Part shown: in pieces, positions 1 to 11,231 of the stretch | How the letters are laid out: each line of letters begins with the position of its first letter | Position numbering within the stretch: the stretch's first letter is position 1 | Source of the DNA: Mactra quadrangularis | Taxonomy: Eukaryota > Mollusca > Bivalvia > Venerida > Mactridae | Reading direction: 5' to 3' | DNA: 64,000 bases | NCBI GenBank assembly: GCA_025267735.1 | Contig: CM046294.1 | Coordinates: 34,565,222 to 34,629,221, forward strand | The notes under the pieces: model-generated | The model's database searches: none | The model's input: the letters and a program-made list of their open reading frames with translations, nothing else | Told to the model about the DNA's origin: nothing | Translations under genes and position numbers: made by a program

Positions 1-1312
1 TTAGGATCTTGACTTCTTTAATCTACCAAAATCGGTTAGCATTTAGACCGAACAAATAGACGAAAATCGGTTGGCATTCAGACTGAACAAATAATCAAAA
101 AACGGTTGGCATCTTCCCGCTACATTCGTTTGGCATTTATACCCCTACACAACGACGAAAATTGTTTGGCATTTAGACTGAACAAATAGACGAAAATCGG
201 TTGGGATGCAAACTAAACAAAACGACCAAAATCGGTTTGCACTCAGACTCCACATAACGACCAAAAACGGTTGGCATCTAGACACTCGTTATCAACCAAA
301 ATCGGTTGGCATTTAGGTTCTGCAAATGAAAGCATCTAGACTTAACAAATAGACAAAAACGGTTGGCATCTAGACTTTACAAAACGACCAAAAGCAGTTG
401 GGATGCAAGCTTAACAAAACAACCAAAACCGGCTGGGATCAAAGCTAAACAAAACGACGAAAATCTGTGGCCATTTAGACTGGACAAATAAACGAATATC
501 GGTTGGATCTAGCCGTAGCAAATCGACCAAAATCGGCTGGGATGCAAGCTAAACCAAACGACCAAAATCGGTTTGCATTTAGACACTAGTAATAAACCAA
601 AATTGATTTGCATCTAGACTTTACAAATAGACATAAATCGGTTGGCTTCTAGCCGCTTCAAATCGACCAAAATCGGTTGGGATGCAAGCTTAACTAAACG
701 ACCAAAATTGGTTGGCATTCCGAATAAAAAAAATGACTAAAATCGGTCGGCATTTAGACACAAGTATTCAACCCAAATTGATTTGTACCTAGACTCTACA
801 AATAGACGAAAATCGGTTGGCATTTAGACTGAACAAATAGACCAAAATCGGTTGGGATCTAAGCTAAACAAAACGACCAAAATTGGTTTGGATCTAAACA
901 CTAGTAATTGCCCAAAATCGGTTGGCATTTAGACTATACAAATCTTCCATTCTCGGCATTAGTGGCTCTACAAATCGACGAAAATCGGTTGGCATCCAGA
1001 TTGCGCAAATTTCTTGGAATCGGCGAAAATCCTTATTCTCGAAATATCAAAAAATTCGGTTATCAAGTACACATGTATTTTCTACAATTGGATCGGTTAA
1101 CATCCACACTCAACAAATTATTCTTTTATCGGTTAACATCCAGAATCTACAAATTTTCTAAAAATTGTTTGCCAAATAAACCCTACAATCGACCAAAATC
1201 GATTGGCATCTTGACTCTACTTTGCATCCAGAATCTACAAATGGACCAAAATTAGTTGGAAACCATCTCATCAATACTTAAAAATCCGTTGGCATCCAAG
1301 TTATACAAAACG
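1..1312 (+). repeat. 35-bp satellite array, block A (forward orientation)
   Basis: Tandem, partly degenerate monomers of about 35 bp share the core AAAATCGGTTGGCAT followed by TTAGACNGAACAAATAGACG. Every monomer carries the core in the same orientation. The block runs off the left edge of the window. Monomers near the right end are more diverged. Short open frames across it are products of the repeat (35 bp is not a multiple of three, so three frames alternate) and do not encode a credible protein. Confidence 0.93.
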
Positions 1313-2059
1313 TCATTTCGTTGGTTCATTTTTACTTAATGAACTGAATAAAATTATGCACAAATTAATGTCTAAGGCATTGTAATTATACTCATATCGG
1401 TGAAGAAACAAAACTACCTTATTTATGAAATATGTATTATTCAAAAATCTTAAAAACTACAAAATTGCATGTTGTTATAGTCTAGCGAAGTTCCAATTAA
1501 TGCTTATTGTCCCTTATACATTAAAATCTGGTCATATTTTCATAGCATGAAATTAATTATATAAGTGAACGAGTGTTTTCTAAATGAAATCTTGTTAGAC
1601 TTGCAGGCCCGTAGGAACCGGGGAGGTTAGGGGGCTTAGGCCTGTACCACTCAATTGATTGACACATTCGTGCTTTTTCAACAAAGTCAAAATTTCACGC
1701 TATATATATATATAACTAAAACTGCCTTGTCAGTCTTAAGCCTGAGAAAAAAGCGAGAGTTTTTATAGGACAAGACTAGATGTATATGAATATTAAGTTC
1801 TGTTTTCTTCTCCTTGAAAAAATACCCTAAATCTGAAAATGCTTCCTACATGTACGTGTCTGTCATGTTATACCAAAGACAAATGTGACTGCAGTGTCAA
1901 ATCACCTTACTACCATCTAAATTATACTACAAATGTTCTATAAGACAATCCTTTTAAACAGGAAGGCGGGGCTATGGGCGGTTCTATTATTGGACTACTT
2001 TCATCAAAAATCGGTTGGCATGAAATCGACGAAAATCGGTTGAGAAACATTGAATCCCT
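1..2059 (+). repeat. Segmental duplication, copy 1 (uninterrupted)
   Basis: This segment (diverged satellite plus about 750 bp of non-repetitive sequence from 1313) recurs almost unchanged at 4525-5816 and 10487-11231. The match ends abruptly after TTGAATCCCT (2059 and 11231). Visible differences include a 10-bp deletion near 950 relative to copy 2. Copy 1 lacks the transposon that splits copy 2, so it represents the pre-insertion state. The left end of the duplication may lie outside the window. Confidence 0.88.
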
Positions 2060-2477
2060 CAACACATGTGGACAAAAAGTGTAGGAACTATTTGACATAA
2101 AAACCACGCCTACCTAGTTAGAAATGTTTATACCCCGGTTTCAAAGAAAATAATTTGCGGTAATTATTGAAAGAAACTGGAAATAAAAGTTACTGTTCTT
2201 GATAAGATTGTCGAAAATCATATTTAAGAATATATTATTACAGGAACATATAAATGTATACACATTCACGCATACAATGTCATAAGCTCTGTTAACAAGT
2301 CGACAATAATAACATAATGGAGTTAACTACGATGAAAAGCGGTTTAAGTATATTTATCAGTACCATTAGTTGGGAGAGAAACATTAGCAAATAAAGGATT
2401 TCTAGCTGGGGGAGCCATAATGAACAAGAGACTATAGTCTTACCTATACGTAACTAATATTTTTCTATTTTTAGAGA
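2060..2477. other. Gene-free AT-rich spacer
   Basis: Between the duplication edge and the inverted satellite block there is no convincing open frame, exon or structured element. Confidence 0.6.
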
Positions 2478-3248
2478 TGGATGCCAACTGACTTTTGACG
2501 ATTTGTAGAAGTTAGATACCAACCGATTTTGGTCGATTTGTAGAGTCCTGATTCCAGCCATTTTTATAACTATTTGTGGAGTGTGGATGCCAACCGATTT
2601 TCGTCCATTTGTAAAATTTGCATGCCAAGTGGTGTTTGACGATTTTAATCAGTTTGAGTCACAACTGATTATGGTCCATTGTAAATTGTTAATGCCAACC
2701 GATTTGAAGATAGTAGATTTATAGTATAGATGCCAATTGATTTTCGTTGATTTCTAGTGTCTAGATAAAAACTGGATAAAAACTCTTTAAGGGTAAGATG
2801 CCAACCGATTTTCGTCTATTTGTTCCGTCTAAATGCCAACCGTTTTTCGTCGTTTTGTTTAGCTTGGATCCCAACCGATTCTCGTCTATATGTAGCTGCT
2901 AGATGCCAACCGATTTTCGTCTATTTGTTCCGTCTAAATGCCAACCGATTTTCGTCTATTTGTTCCGTCTAAATGACAACCGATTTTCGTCTATTTGTTC
3001 AGTCTGAATGCCAACCGATTCTCGTCGTTTTTTAGCGGTAAGATGCCAACCGATTTTCGTCTATTTGTTCCGTCTAAATGTCAACCGATTTTCGTCGTTT
3101 TTTAGGGGGAAGATGCCAACCGATTTTCGTCTATTTGTTCCATCTAAATGCCAACCGTTTTTCGTCGTTTTGTTTTGCTTGGATCCCAACCGATTTTCGT
3201 ATATATGTAGTTGCTAGATGCCAACCGATTTTCGTCTATTTGTTCAGT
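2478..3248 (-). repeat. 35-bp satellite array, block B (reverse orientation)
   Basis: The same satellite appears here as its reverse complement (ATGCCAACCGATTTTCGTC and variants). Monomers are diverged at 2478-2780 and more regular from 2790. The block meets the forward block head-to-head at about 3248, where the junction reads as a near-perfect palindrome of CTATTTGTTCAG against its complement. Confidence 0.92.
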
Positions 3249-5816
3249 CTGAACAAATAGAGGAAATCGGTTGGCATTTAGACGGAACAAATAGACGAAA
3301 ATCGGTTGGCATCTTACCCCTAAAAACGACGAAAATCAGTTTGCATTCAGACTGAACAAATAGACGAAAATCGGTTGGCATCTAGCAGCTACAAAGCGAT
3401 GAAAATCGGTTGGCATCTTGACTTCAAAAATCTACCAAATTCGGTTAGCATTAACACTAATCAAATAGACACAATTGATTAGGATCTTGATTTCTTTAAT
3501 CTACCAAAATCGGTTGGCATTTAGACCGAACAAAACGACGAAAATCGGTTGGCATTTAGACGGAACAAGTAGACGAAAATCGGTTGGCATCTAGCAGCTA
3601 CATATAGACGAGAATCGATTGGGATCCAAGCTAAACATAACGACGAAAAACGGTTGGCATTTAGACGGAACAAATAGACGAAAATCGGTTGGCATCTAAC
3701 CGCTAAAAAACGACAAAAATCGGTTGGCATTCACACTGAACAAATAGACGAAAATCGGTTGGCATCTTACCCCTAAAAAACGACGAAAATCGGTTGGCAT
3801 TCAGACTTAACAAATAGACGAAAATCGGTTGGCATTTAGACGGAACAAATAGACGAAAATCGGTTGGCATCTTACCCCCAGTAGACGACGAAAATCGGTT
3901 GGCATTCAGACAGAACAAAACGACGAAAATCAGTTGGCATTTAAACGGAACAAATAGACGAAAATCGGTTGTCATCTTACCGCTAAAAACGACGAAAATC
4001 GGTTGGCATTCAGACTGAACAACTAGACGAAAATCGGTTGGCATTTAGACGGAACAAATAGACGAAAATCGGTTGGCATCTTGCAGCTACATATAGACGA
4101 GAATCGGTTGGGATCCAAGCTAAACAAAACGACGAAAATCGGTTGGCATTTAGACTTAACAAATAAAAGACAACGGTTGTCATCTAACCCCTACAAAACG
4201 ACGAAAAAAAGTTGGCATTTAGACGGAACAATTAGACGAAAATCGGTTGGCATCTTACCGCTAAAAAACGACGAAAATCGATTGGCATTCAGACTGAACA
4301 AATAGACGAAAATCGATTGGCATTTAGACGGAACAAATAGACGAAAATCGGTTGGCATCTTACCGCTAAAAAACCACGAAAATCGGTGGCATTCAGACTG
4401 AACAAATAGACGAAAATCGGTTGGCATCTAGCAGCTACAAAGCGATGAAAATCGGTTGGCATCTTGACTTCAAAAATCTACCAAATTCGGTTAGCATTAA
4501 CACTAATCAAATAGACACAATTGGTTAGGATCTTGACTTCTTTAATCTACCAAAATCGGTTGGCATTTAGACGGAACAAATAGACAGAAATCGGTTGGCA
4601 TTCAGACTGAACAAATAGACAAAAAACGGTTGGCATCTACCCGCTACATTGGTTTGGCATTTATACCCCTACAAAACGACGAAAATTGTTTGGCATTTAG
4701 ACTGAACAAATAGACGAAAATCGGTTGGGATGCAAACTAAACAAAACGACCAAAATCGGTTTGCACTCAGACTCCACAAAACGACCAAAAACGGTTGGCA
4801 TCTAGACACTCGTTATCAACCAAAATCGGTTGGCATTTAGGTTCTGCAAATGAAAGCATCTAGACTGAACAAATAGACAAAAACGGTTGGCATCTAGACT
4901 TCACAAAACGACCAAAAGCAGTTGGGATGCAAGCTTAACAAAACAACCAAAACCGGCTGGGATCAAAGCTAAACAAAACGACGAAAATCTGTGGCCATTT
5001 AGACTGAACAAATAAACGAATATCGGTTGGATCTAGCCGTAGCAAATCGACCAAAATCGGCTGGGATGCAAGCTAAACAAAACGACCAAAATCGGTTTGC
5101 ATTTAGACACTAGTAATAAACCAAATTGATTTGCATCTAGACTTTACAAATAGACATAAATCGGTTGGCTTCTAGCCGCTTCAAATCGACCAAAATCGGT
5201 TGGGATGCAAGCTTAACTAAACGACCAACATTGGTTGGCATTCCGAATCAACAAAACGACTAAAATCGGTCGGCATTTAGACACAAGTATTCAACCAAAA
5301 CTGATTTGTACCTAGACTCTACAAATGGACGAAAATCGGTTGGCATTTAGACTGAACAAATGGACCAAAATCGGTTGGGATCTAAGCTAAACAAAACGAC
5401 CAAAATTGGTTTGGATCTAAACACTAGTAATTGCCCAAAATCGGTTGGCATTTAGACTATACAAATCTTCATTAGTGGCTCTACAAATCGACGAAAATCG
5501 GTTGGCATCCAGATTGCGCAAATTTCTTGGAATCGGTGAACGTCCTTATTCTCGAAATATCAAAAAATTCGGTTATCAAGTACACATGTATTTTCTACAA
5601 TTGGAACGGTTAACATCCACACTCAACAAATTATTCTTTTATCGGTTAACATCCAGAATCTACAAATTTTCTAAAAATTGTTTGCCAAATAAACCCTACA
5701 ATCGACCAAAATCGATTGGCATCTTGACTCTACTTTGCATCCAGAATCTACAAATGGACCAAAATTAGTTGGAAACCATCTCATTAATACTTAAAAATCC
5801 GTTGGCATCCAAGTTA
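3249..5816 (+). repeat. 35-bp satellite array, block C (forward orientation)
   Basis: Forward-oriented monomers. From 3249 to about 4524 they are more homogeneous, with alternating cores ending in TTTAGACGGAACAAATAGACG or CTTACCGCTAAAAAACGACG. The remainder (4525-5816) is the duplicate of 1-1303. A larger unit beginning TTAACACTAATCAAATAGAC recurs at about 3451 and 4494, so the array has higher-order structure. The block ends at the TA that abuts the Tigger-like element. Confidence 0.92.
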
Positions 5817-5826
5817 GGGGAGACCG

Positions 5827-5858
5827 GGGTTGAATGAGCCACGGGTTGAATGAGCCAC
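5827..5858 (+). repeat. Adjacent 16-bp direct repeats at the transposon left end
   Basis: GGGTTGAATGAGCCAC occurs twice back to back (5827-5842 and 5843-5858) just inside the left terminus. The motif resembles the arms of the subterminal palindromes (GGTTGAGCCA, AAGTTGAGCC), so a transposase-binding role is a reasonable inference. Confidence 0.75.
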
Positions 5859-6180
5859 TTCTCGCGGCGACTTAATAGACGTGACGTCAGCGATTAGAAT
5901 TGATTTTTTAGAGGCGGGAAAATTTAAACAACAACATATTTCACGGAGAAAGTCTTACGATCAAAAATACACATTTTATTTAACAGTTCATGAATCTGAT
6001 ACCTGTAAGTAACTTTTCTTATGTTGTTTTATTTTTGTATTAATTGTATGCCCTTTATTAGAGACTATTGCAAACGAATTCATAATAATAAATTTAAATC
6101 TGTTTTTCTTCAACAATCACCAATGGACGCCATGCGCCATTTTATGAAAAAACCTTTACCATACTGTAAATTAGTCACTT

Positions 6181-6238
6181 TGGGGCAGGTTGAGCCAGTA
6201 CAGATGGGGTAGGTGTGGCGGTGGCTCAACCTGCCCCA
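6181..6238. repeat. Left subterminal palindrome of the Tigger-like element
   Basis: Two perfect 17-bp arms, TGGGGCAGGTTGAGCCA and its exact reverse complement at 6222-6238, flank a 24-bp loop. It lies in the presumed 5' UTR intron: a donor-like CCTGTAAGT at about 6000-6008 and an acceptor TTTTCAG just before 6294. A matching structure occurs near the other end (10267-10323). Confidence 0.85.
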
Positions 6239-6300
6239 TTCGATATCCTGTAAAACCTTTGTTCTAACTTAATGATCTTTAACTGTTTTCAGAATGTAAG

Positions 6301-9300
6301 ATGACTAGGATTTACAGACGTAAAACAAATAGGGGATCCCAGCCTCGTAGTGTCTTCGAGAAGGCAATGGAGTTAGTCCTGAACAACAAACAGAGTGTGA
6401 GATCTGTTGCCAGTGAACTAAATATTGACAGAATGACACTCACTTGTTTCATCATGAAAATTAAGAAAGGCGGTTCTGCTAAAGCTGAAGTCGGTTATTA
6501 TGGTAATAGAAGAATTTTTAGTGATGATCAAGAGCAAGCCTTGGAAAGATATCTACTCAGTGCATCAAATGTATTCTTCGGGTTAACGCCTATTGAAGTA
6601 AGGAAGTTGGCCTATGAATGTGCTTTGGCTTTCGAAATTAAAACACCAAAGTCTTGGGCTGATAATCAAATTGCTGGGTGTGATTGGTTTAGTCTTTTCA
6701 TGAAGAGGCACCCAAGTCTTTCTGTGAGGAAACCTGAAGCTACCAGCTTAGCCAGAGCTACTAGCTTCAATAAAAACAACGGTGCGGAGTTCTACCAGAA
6801 ACTAAAAGAAGTTATTGAAAGGTATTAATATGATATGTTTGTTGTATCTAAATACGGTTTTCTCCTTTAAATGTTACGTAATTCAGTGATTAAGCTATAT
6901 TTGTGTCTGTCTGAATTTCTGTATATGTATATATATCTTAAGTGGCAGGGGCTACTTTAATTATATAAAATATAATAAGTAATGGGCTATTGATGTTTTT
7001 GTGCAAACATTGGGTCTACAAAAAACCGAGCTGAAAAATCTACAATTTATGTATTTGTATATTTCTTTTCTTTCTTCAATTATTTATTAAGTATCAATGA
7101 AGTGATATGAACTCTTAGTTACTCTGTAAGTTGGTAAGTAACTGAATCAGTGCCACACTCTTTTTAGTCACAAAAGCTTTTAATAAGTAACTAATTTCTT
7201 CACACACTCACATACACAATCACTCAGACAATCACTCTCTCATTCACTCACTCACGCAATCACTCACTCACACAATTACTTAGACAATCACTCACTCACA
7301 CACACAATCACTCACCCCCACTCGCACACCCCCCCCCACACACACCCACCCACACACCTACACACTCACACACACACCCCCACACACCCACCCACACACA
7401 CCCCCACCCCCACACACAAAATCAATCACACAATCACTCACACAAACACTCACTCACACAATCACTCACTCACACAATCACTCACTCACACAATCACTCA
7501 CTCACACAATCACTCACACAATCACACAATCACATAATCACTCACACAATCACTCACTCACACAATCACACAATCACACAATCACTCACTCACTCACTCA
7601 CTCACTCACTCACTCACACAATCACGTACTCACACAATCACTCACTCAAACGACGTTCTATGGTGTATGTGCACATTTGTTCATTTGTTTTTTTTTTCTT
7701 TCATTTATCTATTTATTCAGGTATAATTTTGGTGCAAGTGATATTTGGAATGTCGATGAGACGGGTGTGACCACTGTACAAAAACCGCGCAACATTGTCG
7801 CCGGCAAAGGTATTAAACAGGTCGGAGCTATAACATCTGCAGAACGGGGTTCCTTGGTTACCGTTTGTGGAGCTGTAAATGCCATTGGGAACTCTATACC
7901 ACCAATGCTGATCTTTCCTAGGAAAAACTTTAAAAACCACTTTATAAGAGATGGCCCTGTTGGGTGTATAGGTAAAATTAATTTATCATTTCAATAAAAT
8001 TCATGATAATACTTATAATTGGGGTTTAAAGTGTCTCCTACTGAGCATGATGGAATTTGTGCACTTAATACAAGAGGCTTTATTCTATTTAACATACAGT
8101 AGTGTGGATTGAAAACCTTGAATTCATTTCAGCTCAGTAACTCCCAAAATGAGCTCATTCAATTCTGCCCATATATGTTTCCTATAAAGAATTGTATCAG
8201 TTGTTGTCTGAGTGGGTATCAAACCTACAACTTAAATGTGTTCTTTTAACCGTAAGGTGTTCTATTTTATACCCTATGGTTTCCTCTATGTAACATTCAA
8301 TGAAATGATGAACTGATATTGTCTTTTAAATAAACCATTTTCTGTATTTCAGATGCTGCTAATTCGTCGGGTTGGATGAATGAGGAACATTTCCTGGAAT
8401 TTATGCACCACTTAGTTAAACATGTTAAACCAACACCTGAAACCCCCATTCTGCTGCTTCTGGACAATCATTATTCGCATTTAGATCTGCAGGTACTTGT
8501 TTATGCAAAAACTCATGGCATTGTGATGCTTTCTTTTCCTCCACATACGTCGCATAAGCTCCAACCATTAGACAGGACTGTATACGGTCCACTCAAGAAG
8601 TATTTATCGACAGCTCAAGACACCTGGGTACGAACCCATCCAGGAATACCAATGAGTATATATGACATTCCTGGAATAGTTAAAGAGGCTTGGGTTAATG
8701 CATTCACAACAAAAAACGTCATGAAAGGGTTTGAAGTGGCAGGAATTTGGCCTATAAATCCAAATGTGTTTGACCAGTCAGAATTTAGTCCTGCATATGT
8801 AACGGATCGCCCAGAGCCCGAGAAAGTAGACGAAGATCTTAGTATGATAGAAAGTGTATCTCAAAGGGAAGAGAAAAGCGACAATCCATCTAATGATAAA
8901 AAGGATAACCTTGAATCAGAAACCGTATACCAGTATCCATTGACAAGTATAGAAATGTACATTGAAAAGTTGGATAAGAAAATTGTAAGAGTACAAGGAG
9001 ATGGCCATTGTTTATTACATGCGATAGAAATATGTCTTATAGCTAATGGTATTTGTAATATGGACACAAAAACCTTGTGCAGGAGCCTAGAAATTGAAAT
9101 AGAAGAGAATGTCAATTATTACCAAGCATTTCAGATAGAACGAGCTGACTTAGTACGTGATATACAACAGTACATACACGACAAACGATACAACACTGAT
9201 ACCGGAGACATGGTACTTGCTGCGTTTTGTAATGCACTGAAGATAAAGGCTGTAGTATGCAAAGTTGGAGAAGATAACACTGTCACAGAAATCACCCAAG

Positions 9301-9566
9301 CTCCACGCGACTGTCAGAAGGTAAAAAGCACAATCTGGCTAACTTTAGAAGGCAACAATGCTTCATCTCATTACAATGCTGTAGTATCCAAAATGCAACC
9401 TGCTATAGAAACATCTAACAACAAAATCCAAACTGAAAATCATACAAGAGAATTCGATCCTGAACAGGTTAGACCATTCCCCAAAGCGGGACCCAGGAAA
9501 ACAAAGAAGAAAACAACGAAAAGAAAATCGGCCATCCTAACAGATACCCCCGAAAAAAGAAAATAG
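6301..9566 (+). CDS. Tigger/pogo-type DDD transposase fused to an OTU-like cysteine protease domain
   Basis: Three exons join in frame: 6301-6821, 7721-7971 and 8353-9566 (661 residues), with introns starting GTATTA and GTAAAA and ending TTCAG and TTTCAG. An N-terminal helix-turn-helix (about 19-52) and a CENP-B-like DNA-binding region (about 70-140) precede a DDE_1 nuclease core with catalytic candidates D186 (WNVDETG), D295 (LLLDNHY) and D331 (QPLDRT). After an acidic linker, residues about 465-602 look like an OTU domain: GDGHC supplies D474 and C477, and SSHYNAVV supplies H597. The enzyme would cut and paste its own element; the OTU part would be expected to cleave ubiquitin or a polyprotein, but its activity is unproven. 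The C-terminus is basic. The stop at 9564-9566 is probably a frameshift product, because a PHD finger follows in another frame. Confidence 0.85.
7198..7652 (+). repeat. CACTCA/ACAATC microsatellite
   Basis: About 450 bp of imperfect CACTCA, CACAAT and poly(CA/CCCCACA) units lie in the first coding intron of the transposase. The strand is nearly free of G. No coding content. Confidence 0.9.
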
Positions 9567-9829
9567 AGGAACAATTTCTGAAGAAAAGACCAAAGAGAGG
9601 AAAACAGTCCACCGCTAAAAAGCCAAAGCAGAAGACAAGAAAAGAATCTTGCCAATCTTCAGATGACGATGAATGGTACTGTCTTGTTTGTGTAGAGGCC
9701 TACTCAAACAGCAGAGGGGGAGAAAAATGGGTCCAATGTATTATATGTAAACAATGGACTCATGAAGAATGCACACCTGGAAATATGTCTTACATCTGTC
9801 AGAATTGTGACTCGGATGACGAGATATAA
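9567..9829 (+). pseudogene. PHD finger in the wrong frame, probable lost C-terminus of the transposase
   Basis: In the frame one base back from the OTU exon, an open stretch reads through from about 9545 to the stop at 9827-9829. It begins with lysine-rich sequence (KKRPKRGKQ and similar) and continues into a cysteine/histidine pattern that fits a C4HC3 PHD zinc finger: CLVC, CIIC, HEEC and CQNC, with the usual tryptophan in KQWTHEEC. It has no start codon, promoter or acceptor of its own. One base lost in the CCCCCGAAAAAA run at 9547-9558 would explain the split; a sequencing or assembly homopolymer error would look the same. PHD fingers bind histone tails, so it could help target the transposase to chromatin. 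Confidence 0.75.
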
Positions 9830-10266
9830 CTTATTATTATGCTTTAACTAGAACAATATCAACAGAAATCTATTGAAAACAATTATAGTTGCTATATAAT
9901 TGATGCGTACTTCTTAAACATTATTCAATAAATCGTTGCCAGTTAATATGTCAGAGTTATGATTACTTGTTGTGTCCACATAATTGTCTGTCAGCTTTTT
10001 AATGTATTACAACACTTATAACAATTAGTGCTATAAATAATGCGGCTATTTCATTTAATTATCGTTCCTGCGATGCACCAGTACTAAACCACCACCTTTC
10101 ATAAGAGAGTATGATATCTACATGGTTATGTATAGAGCATCGGTCAGTCGCTTGTCTCCAACCCATTACGATCTATCAATGATTCTAAGTGATTGACTTG
10201 AACCATTTGACCCTAGAGGCTGTTGTAAACCATCATTGACATTTTCATCATCGGTTCTAATTTTGC

Positions 10267-10323
10267 GGCTCAACTTACCCCCATTAGTGGCTCAACCAAC
10301 CCATGTACGGGGTAAGTTGAGCC
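10267..10323. repeat. Right subterminal palindrome of the Tigger-like element
   Basis: Perfect 15-bp arms GGCTCAACTTACCCC (10267-10281) and GGGGTAAGTTGAGCC (10309-10323) enclose a loop that holds another GGCTCAACC. Arm sequence and arrangement mirror the left palindrome at 6181-6238. Confidence 0.85.
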
Positions 10324-11231
10324 AGTTTTAACAAAACACACAATTGTTTATATCAAGCTCCATAGTGTGATAGTAACGTCTGGTGGTAAGTCTTTAGAAG
10401 ATAAAACACGGTTCTTTTATATAAGCTTTTAATCCTATTGACTATGTGGTTGCAATATGTCGAAAATCGACAACGAAAAAAATGGCTCATTTCGTTGGTT
10501 CATTTTTACTTAATGAACTGAATAAAATTATGCACAAATTAATGTCGAAGGCATTGTAATTATACTCATATCGGTGAAGAAACAAAACTATTTTATTTAT
10601 AAAATATGTAGTATTCAAAAATCTTAAAAACTACAAAATTGCATGTTGTTATAGTCTAGCGAAGTTCCAATTAATGCTTATTGTCCCTTATACATTAAAA
10701 TCTGGTCATATTTTCATAGCATGAAATTAATTATATAAGTAAACGAGTGTTTTCTAAATGAAATCTTGTTAGACTTGCAGGCCCGTAGGAACCGGGGAGG
10801 TTAGGGGGCTTAGGCCTGTCACACTCAATTGATTGACACATTCGTGCTTTTTCAACAAAGTCAAAATTTCACGCTATATATATATAACTAAAACTGCCTA
10901 GTCAGTCTTAAGCCTGAGAAAAAAGCGAGAGTTTTTATAGGACAAGACTAGATGTATATGAAAATTAAGTTCTGTTTTCTTCTCCTTGAAAAAAAACCCT
11001 AAATCTGAAAATGCTTCCTACATGTACGTGCCTGTCATGTTATACCAAAGACAAATGTGACTGCAGTGCCATATCACCTTACTACCATCTAAATTATACT
11101 ACAAATGTACTATAAGGCAATCCTTTTAAACAGGAAGGCGGGGCTATGGGCGGTTCTTTTATTGGACTACTTTCATCAAAAATCGGTTGGCATGAAATCG
11201 ACGAAAATCGGTTGAGAAACATTGAATCCCT

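Larger units (their letters stand above)
5817..10491 (+). mobile_element. Tigger/pogo-like DNA transposon encoding an OTU-containing transposase
   Basis: The element starts directly after a TA with GGGGAGACCGGGGTTGAATGAG. Comparison with the empty duplicate fixes both borders. At the right end only GGCTCATT (10484-10491) of the expected complementary terminus is present before the flank resumes; TCATT is shared by both, so about 16 bp of the 3' terminus and nine flanking bases were probably lost in a microhomology deletion. The element carries one spliced gene, two subterminal palindromes and a microsatellite in the first intron. The superfamily assignment rests on the DDD transposase with D-35-D spacing and the TA target. 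Confidence 0.88.
4525..11231 (+). repeat. Segmental duplication, copy 2 (split by a transposon)
   Basis: Positions 4525-5816 match 1-1303, and 10487-11231 match 1313-2059. Everything between is a transposon that copy 1 lacks. Nine bases of the target (TACAAAACG in copy 1) are missing at the right junction. Confidence 0.87.

Noticed and set aside
908..1255. 115-codon frame near the end of satellite block A, repeated at 5445-5768
   Set aside because: It lies in diverged satellite monomers and recurs only because the segment is duplicated.
3008..4427. Several open frames of 60-113 codons in the satellite (repeated MPTDFRLFV-type peptides)
   Set aside because: They are translations of the 35-bp tandem unit in alternating frames and on both strands. 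No start context, splice signal or domain supports a gene.
6021..6212. 63-codon frame inside the Tigger-like element before the transposase
   Set aside because: It overlaps the subterminal palindrome and a probable 5' UTR intron; no family resemblance.
7198..7652. Periodic repeat resembling a CRISPR array
   Set aside because: Units are simple CA/CTCA words with no unique spacers, in a eukaryotic context.
7713..7940. 75-codon antisense frame
   Set aside because: Shadow of transposase exon 2.
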